A stretch of 10,624 nucleotides of DNA from an uncultured Bacteroidota bacterium (lineage in GTDB: Bacteria > Bacteroidota > Bacteroidia > B-17B0 > Aurantibacillaceae), in NCBI GenBank assembly GCA_903923915.1, contig CAIXZI010000616.1, positions 1 through 10,624 of the forward strand, given 5' to 3'. The notes beneath the pieces are model-generated. The model did not search any database. It was not told the origin of the DNA and saw only the letters and a list, made by a program, of their open reading frames with translations. The stretch's first letter is position 1, and every line of letters begins with the position of its first letter. The translations under genes and the position numbers were made by a program. Shown one piece after another: positions 1 to 6,600 of the stretch.

Positions 1-1036
1 CATCAGCCAAATCTGCTGATAGATAAGGGTGGCTAAATGTTTTTGTGAGAAATAAATTAATGCAATAACCCGATGCGTACAGTAAAATTATGTAAGCTGA
101 AAATAACGACAAATTATCTTTTTTAAAATCAAATTTACTTGCTAAAGCCCTACAAACCGATAATACCCAAAGAATTAGTGCCAATAAGCAGATGGTAAAA
201 ACAGGTGAAACAAAGGCATCTACTTCATTTATAGAATAGATAAACAGGTATAAACCATTTACTTTAAATAGATATAAATAGAAAACAGCAAGCGCTAATG
301 CAATTAATAAAATCCATTTCAAAAATTGGAAAACAGATTGTTCTGGTTGTATCTGTTTTTTTAAGTAATACAACAACAAAAACAATGAGATACATAGCAT
401 AATAAAAGATAAAAAAGAAAACACCTCATTTCTATGCTCTTTTTTTACCTCAACAGAAAAAAGAAATTCGTTTGATTTATCTAAAATATCAAATGAGTTT
501 TTACTTGTTGATTTATTTTCAAGTATATCACAATCATGCGGCAAATCAAAATAAGAATTGAATGAATTTCTTAAATATTTATTTTGATAAGCATAGCCGT
601 TCTTTATTAAAACAAGGGCATATAGTTGAAAAGAACTATACGCGTTTTGTGAATGCCGAATAACCTGATAATAGCCATTTTTAAGTTTAACTACCTTTTT
701 CTCAAGACAAACATTCAGCATGTAGTTCTCTACTGCCGGATGGTTGTCTGTCCAAAATTGAAGGCTGTCATTTTCATAAATAAAAAATGCAATTCCTTTT
801 TTTGCAAATGTATTAGCATAGTTTTTCGCTAAATAATTTACAAAATCATTTTTTGATGAATGATGTAATTGCTTGTGTATAGAATCTAAATCAACTACTG
901 CTTCTTGCTCAAGCGCCTGCAGTTTTTTTTCCGTACTACTTTTAATCTTATTAAGAGATTGAAAGGATAAAAAATAAAATAGTATGGCTAAAACCGCTGC
1001 CGGAAGGGAGATGTAAAGCAGTAGTTTATTTTGCAT
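1..1036 (-). CDS. Membrane sensor protein, probable histidine kinase, N-terminal part (runs off left edge)
   Basis: I translated this stretch by hand: ATG at 1036, then 345 codons without a stop to the window edge, so the C-terminus is missing. Residues 5-25 form a hydrophobic anchor. Residues 26-205 are a hydrophilic, presumably periplasmic domain with motifs such as ENDSLQFWTDN (88-98) and NGYYQV (120-125). Four more membrane segments follow near 206-225, 241-258, 275-295 and 308-328. This layout and these motifs match, from memory, the N-terminal sensor half of large (over 1000-residue) Bacteroidota sensor histidine kinases. The kinase domains would lie outside the window, so the kinase call is inference. 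The start lies 8 nt after the rel/spoT stop, with no clear Shine-Dalgarno, suggesting cotranscription. It could instead be another multi-pass sensor protein without a kinase. Confidence 0.7.
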   Translation of the reverse strand, partial: MQNKLLLYISLPAAVLAILFYFLSFQSLNKIKSSTEKKLQALEQEAVVDLDSIHKQLHHSSKNDFVNYLAKNYANTFAKKGIAFFIYENDSLQFWTDNHPAVENYMLNVCLEKKVVKLKNGYYQVIRHSQNAYSSFQLYALVLIKNGYAYQNKYLRNSFNSYFDLPHDCDILENKSTSKNSFDILDKSNEFLFSVEVKKEHRNEVFSFLSFIMLCISLFLLLYYLKKQIQPEQSVFQFLKWILLIALALAVFYLYLFKVNGLYLFIYSINEVDAFVSPVFTICLLALILWVLSVCRALASKFDFKKDNLSLFSAYIILLYASGYCINLFLTKTFSHPYLSADLAD

Positions 1037-1044
1037 TAAAAAAA

Positions 1045-3264
1045 TTATTTTTTATTATCTCCATCAATACGCTGCACATTTATTACACCAGGTACCTTTT
1101 TAAGGTTGTTGCTTAACTGGGTTAAATGTTCTGTACTATGCACATAAACCATAATAGTTCCTTCAAAAATACCATCTTCGGTATCAAATGTAATAGAGCG
1201 CATATTTACGTTATGCTGTGTAGAAATTACTTTAGTAATATTATTTACAATACCCATAGCATCAGTTCCGGTAATTTTAACACTAGCTAAGAAAGTTAAT
1301 AATTTATCGCTGTTCCATTTTGCTTTAACCACACGGTAAGCATAATTAGCAAGTAGTTTAGCTGCATTCGGGCAATTTACACGATGTATTTTTATACCCT
1401 CGCCAACGGTAACAAAACCAAATACGTCATCTCCGGGGATAGGCGTGCAACAAGGTGAAAGCTTATAATCAAGCTCTTTCATATCATCGCCAATAACAAG
1501 CATGTTGCTTTTGCCACGCGCTTGCGTAACCATCTCTTCAACGGTATGCTGCTTCTCTAATTTTTGCGTTACGTATTTTTCGGGGTGTAGTTTGTATTTT
1601 ACAAACTCTTTTATTTCTGCAATACCAACCACATCTTTAGCCGCACGATAAAACACTTCTTGCGATGATGATAGCTTTAAAAAATTTGTAAAGTCTTGTA
1701 TGTTTTGAACGGTAAATTCTAATTTTTGTTTGTAGAATTTTCTTTCTAAAATTTCCCTTCCATCATCCGCAATTTTTCTGCGTTCATTTTTTAATGCATG
1801 TTTTATTTTTGCTTTAGCTTTAGCTGTAATTACAAAGCCAAGCCAATCTTCGTTTGGCGTTTGTTTTTTGGATGTAAGTAATTCTACCTGATCGCCACCT
1901 TTAAGCACGTAACTTAACGGCACCAATTTGTGATTTACTTTAGCACCAATGCAATGCTCTCCAATTTTACTATGTATCTCAAAAGCAAAATCTAAAGCAG
2001 TTGCACCCGATGGAATGGTACGCATTTCTCCTTTTGGGGTGAACACAAAAATTTCTTCGGCAAAAAGATTGAGTTTAAAATCATCAATAAAATCAAGCGC
2101 GTTTTCTTCAGCGCTTTCAAGCATTTCGCGTATTTTACTGATCCACTCTTCAAGCTGACTTTCTTTTTCAGATGCCGTGTCTTTATATTTCCAATGTGCT
2201 GCATAACCTTTCTCCGCAATTTCATCCATGCGTTCACTACGTATTTGTACTTCAACCCAATTACCCTCGGGACCCATTACAGTAGTGTGCAAGCTCTCGT
2301 AACCATTTGCTTTGGGTGTAGAAATCCAATCGCGTAAACGCTCCGGACTAGGATGATAAAAATCTGTTATGATTGAATAAATACGCCAGCAATCTGATTT
2401 TTCATTTTCAGGCAAACTATCGCTTACAATTCGTATCGCAAATAAATCATAAATTTCTTCAAACGGAACACCTTTGTTTTTAATTTTATTATAAATAGAA
2501 TAAACTGATTTTGGGCGACCATAAATTTTGCATTTAAACCCTTGCTCTACTAAAATCTCCTTAATAGGTTCAATAAATTTCTGAATGAATTTTTTTCTCT
2601 CCGGTTCAGATTCTTCCAGCTTTTCAACAATTTCATTATATACTTCGGTATTTGTAAACTTTAAACCTAAATCTTCCAACTCGGTTTTAATAGCATTTAA
2701 CCCAAGTCGATGCGCTAAAGGTGCATACAAATAAAGTGTTTCTGATGCAATTTTAATTTGCTTATCGCGCGCCATGCTATCAAGGGTGCGCATATTATGC
2801 AACCTATCAGCCAGCTTAATTAAGATAACACGTATATCATCACTTAGTGTAAGCAACATTTTACGAAAATTCTCTGCTTGTAAAGAAGATGTTTGATCAA
2901 ATACTCCAGATATTTTGGTAAGTCCGTCAATAATTTTCATTACACGTTCGCCAAACATGCCTTCAATATCAGCTAAGGTAATTTCGGTATCTTCAACCGT
3001 ATCATGTAATAAACCACAAATAATAGAGGTGGTACCTAAACCAATTTCTTCGGCACAAATTTGCGCTACGGCAATGGGATGATAAATATAAGGCTCGCCC
3101 GTTTTGCGACGCATATCTTTATGAGCCTCAACTGCAAGCTCAAACGCTTTGCGTATAAGTTCTTTATCACCTTTTTCTAATCGGCGACGTGATGCGTTTA
3201 ATAATTGTTTATAGCGATTAAGAATTTCTTTCTTTTCCAGCTCTTCGTTTATTGTCTTTTCCAT
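1045..3264 (-). CDS. spoT: Bifunctional (p)ppGpp synthetase/hydrolase (RelA/SpoT family, long Rel)
   Basis: This cytoplasmic enzyme makes (p)ppGpp from ATP and GTP/GDP and also degrades it, setting the stringent response. At 739 residues it is full length. The HD hydrolase domain spans about 45-200 with intact metal and catalytic positions: H62, H87-D88 in LLHDTVED, and D153 in DRLHNMRT. The synthetase domain (about 240-360) has GRPKS at 249-253, D273, NGYESLHTTV from 320, and E338/Q340 in EVQIR. Then come TGS (about 403-465), a helical linker, a zinc-finger module with C605, C606, H627 and C631, and a C-terminal ACT domain (about 657-735). All key hydrolase residues are present, so I read it as bifunctional rather than a RelA-type synthetase only. 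The ATG is preceded by AGGAAA about 6 nt upstream. It lies 61 nt after corA and 8 nt before the sensor gene. No frameshift or missing residue was seen. Confidence 0.97.
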   Translation of the reverse strand: MEKTINEELEKKEILNRYKQLLNASRRRLEKGDKELIRKAFELAVEAHKDMRRKTGEPYIYHPIAVAQICAEEIGLGTTSIICGLLHDTVEDTEITLADIEGMFGERVMKIIDGLTKISGVFDQTSSLQAENFRKMLLTLSDDIRVILIKLADRLHNMRTLDSMARDKQIKIASETLYLYAPLAHRLGLNAIKTELEDLGLKFTNTEVYNEIVEKLEESEPERKKFIQKFIEPIKEILVEQGFKCKIYGRPKSVYSIYNKIKNKGVPFEEIYDLFAIRIVSDSLPENEKSDCWRIYSIITDFYHPSPERLRDWISTPKANGYESLHTTVMGPEGNWVEVQIRSERMDEIAEKGYAAHWKYKDTASEKESQLEEWISKIREMLESAEENALDFIDDFKLNLFAEEIFVFTPKGEMRTIPSGATALDFAFEIHSKIGEHCIGAKVNHKLVPLSYVLKGGDQVELLTSKKQTPNEDWLGFVITAKAKAKIKHALKNERRKIADDGREILERKFYKQKLEFTVQNIQDFTNFLKLSSSQEVFYRAAKDVVGIAEIKEFVKYKLHPEKYVTQKLEKQHTVEEMVTQARGKSNMLVIGDDMKELDYKLSPCCTPIPGDDVFGFVTVGEGIKIHRVNCPNAAKLLANYAYRVVKAKWNSDKLLTFLASVKITGTDAMGIVNNITKVISTQHNVNMRSITFDTEDGIFEGTIMVYVHSTEHLTQLSNNLKKVPGVINVQRIDGDNKK

Positions 3265-3325
3265 AAAAATTTCCTATCCTAAAATTACTAAAATATATTT
3301 AGAAGCTATTAAATTTTAATCATAA

Positions 3326-4378
3326 TTACCACCAGTTTTTTCGTTTAAAGAAAATGGCCATACCCGCCATTACTATTAGCATAATAGCCCAAACTATCCA
3401 ATATGCATACGGACTATTTATTTCGGGCATGTATTTAAAATTCATACCATATACGCCTACAATAAAAGTTACCGGAATAAATATAGATGAGATAACCGTT
3501 AATGCTTTCATGGCTTCATTCATCTTGAGGGAGTTGTTACTTAAGTAAACCTCCATAATACTGGATAACATCTCTCGATATCCTTCTATAGAATCTAATA
3601 ATCTACTGATATGATCTTGCAAATCGCGCAGATAAGCGTCATTAACATCACGTATTAATTCGGTTTCGCTACGGGCCATATTTGTAATAAGTTCTCTTAC
3701 GGGCCACATTTGTCTGCGTAAAAAAATCATTTCTCTTTTCAAATCATGCAAACGAACAAGCGCTTCACCTTGCGGAGATTCGGTTATTTCTTCATCCAGT
3801 TGTTCAATATGTTCGCCAACTCTTTCCAGTATTTTAAAATAACAATCAACCACAGCATCCATTAATGCATACGCCAAATAATCTGCCTGCATTTTACGCA
3901 CACGTCCTTTACATTGGCGCAAGCGATTTCTTACTATGTCAAAAGCATCGCCGCCACTGGGTTCTTGAAAAGAAATAACTGTATCACTAAATAATAAAAT
4001 ACTTAAGTGCTCGCTATGTACCGCATCATCATGGTACAACATTTTCATAATGCTAATTACGTAATGGTCGTAATCTTCAAATTTTGGGCGAGATTCGGTA
4101 TGTACAATGTCTTCCAGTGTTAGCGGATGTATGTTGTAATGTTTCCCAAGTTTTTCAATTAGTTCTAATTTATGAATGCCTTCTACATTTATCCATTTAA
4201 TTAAATGAGGTTTTATGGCAGCCAAGCATTCGGATAAATCGTAAAAATTGTTTTCAAAAAAATCATTTTCGTTGTACTGAATTAAAGTGATTTTTACCTT
4301 ATCACTGCGCTCTTTACCTATGTAGTAAAGCTCTCCGGGAGGCGCGCCTACGTTATGCTTCTGTTGTTTCTGATTCAT
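3326..4378 (-). CDS. corA: CorA-family magnesium/cobalt transporter
   Basis: This is an inner-membrane divalent cation channel of the CorA (2-TM-GxN) family, normally a pentamer importing Mg2+ and also passing Co2+. The first 290 residues of 350 form the cytoplasmic alpha/beta domain and long stalk helix. The first membrane helix (about 292-311) ends in the signature YGMN (G311-M312-N313), followed by the short loop FKYMPE. The second helix runs about 325-344, with a positive C-terminal tail KRKNWW. Early residues such as PPGELYYIG (13-21) fit the N-terminal family pattern. The chosen ATG overlaps the rsmI end by 26 nt in another frame, implying translational coupling. An M-box or other Mg2+-sensing leader is not visible. 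Substrate preference (Mg2+, Co2+ or Zn2+) cannot be settled from sequence. Confidence 0.95.
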   Translation of the reverse strand: MNQKQQKHNVGAPPGELYYIGKERSDKVKITLIQYNENDFFENNFYDLSECLAAIKPHLIKWINVEGIHKLELIEKLGKHYNIHPLTLEDIVHTESRPKFEDYDHYVISIMKMLYHDDAVHSEHLSILLFSDTVISFQEPSGGDAFDIVRNRLRQCKGRVRKMQADYLAYALMDAVVDCYFKILERVGEHIEQLDEEITESPQGEALVRLHDLKREMIFLRRQMWPVRELITNMARSETELIRDVNDAYLRDLQDHISRLLDSIEGYREMLSSIMEVYLSNNSLKMNEAMKALTVISSIFIPVTFIVGVYGMNFKYMPEINSPYAYWIVWAIMLIVMAGMAIFFKRKNWW

Positions 4379-5060
4379 GCTTTTGCTTACGATTTAATCC
4401 TTCAACTACAATAACAATTTCTCCTTTTACGGTTTTTAATGAAAAATAGGTAATTAATTCCTGCAGCGTTCCGCGCTTTGTTTCTTCAAAAAACTTAGAT
4501 AATTCGCGCGATACAGAGGCTCTGCGTTCATCGCCCAAAGTGGCTTTTAACTCTTCTAAAGCTTTAACCAAACGGTATGGCGATTCATACAAAATAATGG
4601 TTTTAGTTTCTTCTAGTAACGATTTTAGTTTAGTTGACCGCCCTTTTTTTACCGGAAGAAAGCCAATAAAAACAAAGTTGTCGCAAGGGAAACCACTGTT
4701 TACAAGTGCGGGTACAAAGGCTGTTGGACCGGGTAAAGTTTCTACATCAATGCCGGCAGCAATACATTCGCGCACCAATAAAAAACCGGGATCGCTAATG
4801 GCTGGTGTGCCTGCATCGCTTACTAATGCTATATTTTTACCTTGTTGAATAAGCTCAATTATTTCTTGTAAAATTTTATGCTCGTTATGTTGATGATATG
4901 ATTTTAGCGGCTTTTCAATCTGCAAATGTTTTAACAAATGAATGCTATTGCGGGTATCTTCTGCTAAAATTAAATCGCATTCTTTTAAAATACGAATGGC
5001 ACGAAGCGTAATATCTTCGAGGTTTCCAATGGGTGTAGGTACTATATATAACTTGGCCAT
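4353..5060 (-). CDS. rsmI: 16S rRNA (cytidine1402-2'-O)-methyltransferase RsmI
   Basis: RsmI uses S-adenosylmethionine to methylate the 2'-OH of C1402 in 16S rRNA at the decoding centre. It belongs to the tetrapyrrole-methylase fold. The 235 residues carry the family blocks in order: YIVPTPIGNLEDITLRA (5-21), AEDTR (33-37), ALVSDAGTPAISDPG (78-92), LPGPTAFVPALVNSG (109-123), FIGFLP (131-136) and ILYESPYRL (156-164), ending with KGEIVIVVEG (212-221). It is shorter than the E. coli enzyme (286 residues, from memory) and lacks its C-terminal extension, with a polar tail instead. It is the first gene of the leftward run and has no clear Shine-Dalgarno. A divergent relative lies at 8503-9207. Because this copy keeps the canonical motifs, it is the one I assign to C1402. 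Confidence 0.95.
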   Translation of the reverse strand: MAKLYIVPTPIGNLEDITLRAIRILKECDLILAEDTRNSIHLLKHLQIEKPLKSYHQHNEHKILQEIIELIQQGKNIALVSDAGTPAISDPGFLLVRECIAAGIDVETLPGPTAFVPALVNSGFPCDNFVFIGFLPVKKGRSTKLKSLLEETKTIILYESPYRLVKALEELKATLGDERRASVSRELSKFFEETKRGTLQELITYFSLKTVKGEIVIVVEGLNRKQKHESETTEA

Positions 5061-5123
5061 TTTTCAGTTGTTGATCTGTTGAATTTCGATTTATTGAGTT
5101 ATTTAAATTATTGATTAAACTGT

Positions 5124-5155
5124 AATTCTACAAATCTACAATTCTATAAATCACT
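5124..5155. repeat. Short imperfect tandem repeat, 2 x 16 nt
   Basis: Two adjacent 16-nt units begin AATTCTA and carry AAATC two positions later: AATTCTACAAATCTAC (5124-5139) and AATTCTATAAATCACT (5140-5155). The first unit contains the candidate rsmI -7 element. The similarity could be chance in AT-rich DNA or slippage. No function is claimed. Confidence 0.4.
5131..5138 (-). promoter_or_regulatory. Predicted Bacteroidota -7 promoter element for the rsmI operon
   Basis: On the minus strand these bases read TAGATTTG, an exact match to TAnnTTTG. A weak TTT lies about 18-20 nt upstream where the -33 element would be, but the full TTTG is absent. Transcription would start near 5124 and leave a 5' leader of about 64 nt before the rsmI ATG at 5060. 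It lies in a 185-nt gap between divergent genes. Position supports it; experimental proof is lacking. Confidence 0.45.
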
Positions 5156-5245
5156 AAATGTTTAATGAATTGTTTAAAATTAAAAATAATTTAGCAGAAC
5201 AAGCCTTGTAATTAAGGATAAATGTTTTTATTATTGTAAAACAAT

Positions 5246-5692
5246 ATGAGGAGGGTTTTAACAGTTGTTTTATTTGCAGTAGGATTTTTTCTATTGATGC
5301 CCCTTGCAGCCTTTTCCCAAAGCAATTTTCACGAAAACAGCAAGGGCGGTCGCAAAAAAGAAAGCGGCAACCAAACATCTAACGCGGTTTCTAAACGCGG
5401 TGGCTTATTTAAAAGGCATAAAAGTGCAGGTAATGCTGATGCCTTTGCCAGCAATAGTGCCAGAGGTGGTGGTGGTTTTTTTCGTAAGTTATTTCGTGGT
5501 AAAGGAGGTAGCGAATCTAGAAATGCTTCTTTAAGAAAGACAAAACCAGGGAAAACTCAACACCGTGAGCAAGGTGGCTTATTTAAAAGAATTGTTTCGC
5601 CCAAAAAATCGGGAAATGAGAAATTTCAAGGTAGGCAGCGCAAAGAGCGTAGCAAAAATCGCAAACGTGGCGGTGCATTTTCAGATAGGTAA
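5246..5692 (+). CDS. Small exported, highly basic protein with GG-x-F repeats
   Basis: I do not recognise this family. Residues 1-24 look like a signal peptide: MRR, a hydrophobic stretch LTVVLFAVGFFLLMPLAA, then FS with likely cleavage before Q25. The mature part of about 124 residues is low-complexity (G, S, N, K, R) and strongly basic, about 34 Lys/Arg against 8 Asp/Glu by hand count. A short motif recurs: RGGLFKR (51-57), GGGFFRK (75-81), QGGLFKR (109-115) and RGGAF (141-145). The two GGLFKR copies are identical over 17 nt in DNA (5399-5415 and 5573-5589). No membrane segment follows the signal, so it is probably periplasmic, secreted or bound to an anionic surface. The next gene, also for an exported protein, starts 39 nt later. 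The frame is supported by the signal peptide and by the repeated motif staying in frame. Confidence 0.7.
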   Translation: MRRVLTVVLFAVGFFLLMPLAAFSQSNFHENSKGGRKKESGNQTSNAVSKRGGLFKRHKSAGNADAFASNSARGGGGFFRKLFRGKGGSESRNASLRKTKPGKTQHREQGGLFKRIVSPKKSGNEKFQGRQRKERSKNRKRGGAFSDR

Positions 5693-5731
5693 TTTCTTCA
5701 AAAAAAATATTAGTGCTATCTTAGTAAAAAT

Positions 5732-6451
5732 ATGAGGCACTTTTTTTACACATTACTTTTTGTAACCATAGTTTTTTCTGGCAAAGCTCAGGATGACATT
5801 GATGAGTATGATGTAGCATTAGAAAGACGCAGAGTACATACCGATTTTAAAGAATCTTTGTTTTCTATACGATTTGCTACTACCTTGCCGGCACCCGTAT
5901 CTAACGCCGTGTTGCGAACCAAGTTTAGAGGCATTTATGAAGCGAATCTTTCTTTTAACCTGCGATTAGCCACTAATTTTTTTGCGGGTTTTGGATTTAA
6001 AGACGGATTACTGGGTATAGATGGTAATGTGCCTAACCCTAAAACTAACCTTACCTTAAATACTAAAATGCAGATGTACACCGGGTATGTAAAAGTAGGC
6101 TATAATAAATACCATACCGAAAATGTTTTTTCAACCTTTGCTTGTAACATAGGGTATAATTCTTCCTTTTTTACCAATGTTGTAAATGTAAACTCGCCTA
6201 TACTAGATAAAACGTTTACATCTGTATTAGTGGAGCCAGAGTATAGCTTAAACTTTGCAATAGAAGATAATTTTTCTATAGGCATTTTTGTATCGTATAA
6301 TTACATGCCAACTGCGTTTAGTCCTGCTAATATTGCTTTTCAGGATGTTACAAGTATAACGGGTTTAAAAACAAACAGTCCAACCGGTATTATTAATTTT
6401 GGATTTGGATTTTATTACGGCATGGGTAAAAAATTCTCTCGACGAAAATAA
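5732..6451 (+). CDS. Predicted outer-membrane beta-barrel protein
   Basis: This is a hypothetical envelope protein of 239 residues. Residues 1-19 form a signal peptide (MRHFFYTLLFVTIVFSGKA) with likely cleavage before Q20, the Ala-Gln pattern common in Bacteroidota. The mature N-terminus is charged and acidic (DDIDEYD). The rest alternates hydrophobic and polar residues with many aromatics and glycines, as in membrane beta-strands: about 67-80, 82-90, 113-125, 133-147, 163-176, 180-192 and 219-231. Asn/Thr/Pro-rich loops connect them. The closing strand GIINFGFGFYYGMG is followed by a basic tail, not a C-terminal aromatic residue. It lies 39 nt after the basic exported protein gene and is followed at once by a terminator-like hairpin, so the two may be cotranscribed. 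Porin-like and adhesion roles are both possible; no specific function is claimed. Confidence 0.8.
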   Translation: MRHFFYTLLFVTIVFSGKAQDDIDEYDVALERRRVHTDFKESLFSIRFATTLPAPVSNAVLRTKFRGIYEANLSFNLRLATNFFAGFGFKDGLLGIDGNVPNPKTNLTLNTKMQMYTGYVKVGYNKYHTENVFSTFACNIGYNSSFFTNVVNVNSPILDKTFTSVLVEPEYSLNFAIEDNFSIGIFVSYNYMPTAFSPANIAFQDVTSITGLKTNSPTGIINFGFGFYYGMGKKFSRRK

Positions 6452-6469
6452 AAACTCTGTGAGAGTTTT
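6451..6469 (+). terminator. Perfect AT-rich hairpin after the beta-barrel gene
   Basis: AAAACTCT (6451-6458) and AGAGTTTT (6462-6469) form a perfect 8-bp stem around a GTG loop, beginning on the last base of the stop codon. The 3' arm supplies a run of four T. The stem is GC-poor, so it may be a weak intrinsic terminator or mRNA 3' end. The larger palindrome at 6514-6564 could add to it. Confidence 0.5.
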
Positions 6470-6513
6470 CTAAATAAAATACTTTATGATTAATTTATTA
6501 CCATCTCACGTAT

Positions 6514-6564
6514 TTCGACAAGCTCAATATGACAGCGCGCGATGTCAGTCTGAGCCTGTCGAAG
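6514..6564. repeat. REP-like imperfect palindrome between genes
   Basis: The left arm, TTCGACAAGCTCA... ending in GACA (6514-6534), pairs with the right arm, TGTC...TGAGCCTGTCGAA (6543-6563). By hand, 17 of 21 positions pair, with mismatches at 6521 and 6527-6529, around an 8-nt loop GCGCGCGA. Elements with the core TTCGACA-GCTCA...TGACA are, from memory, frequent between genes in Bacteroidota. Only one copy is in this window, so dispersal cannot be shown here. It lies between the beta-barrel gene and recQ and could terminate transcription or protect mRNA ends. Confidence 0.65.
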
Positions 6565-6600
6565 ACTTTGCGATTGCCCTAAATAAAATGATTAGCTAAA

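Noticed and set aside
4540..4848. Rightward 102-codon frame opposite rsmI
   Set aside because: It mirrors conserved rsmI codons and has no independent support.
5181..5200. TAATTTAG (5187-5194) as promoter for the basic exported protein
   Set aside because: It matches only 7 of 8 positions of TAnnTTTG, and the nearest TTG is only 14 nt upstream, too close for the usual spacing.
5154..5378. Leftward 74-codon open frame across the divergent promoter and the start of the basic exported protein
   Set aside because: Cys/Phe-rich translation with no domain. It is antisense to a signal-peptide gene and would cover the predicted rsmI promoter.
5304..5534. Alternative rightward frame of 76 codons inside the basic protein gene
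   Set aside because: It overlaps the frame with the signal peptide and repeated motif, and has no upstream signals of its own.
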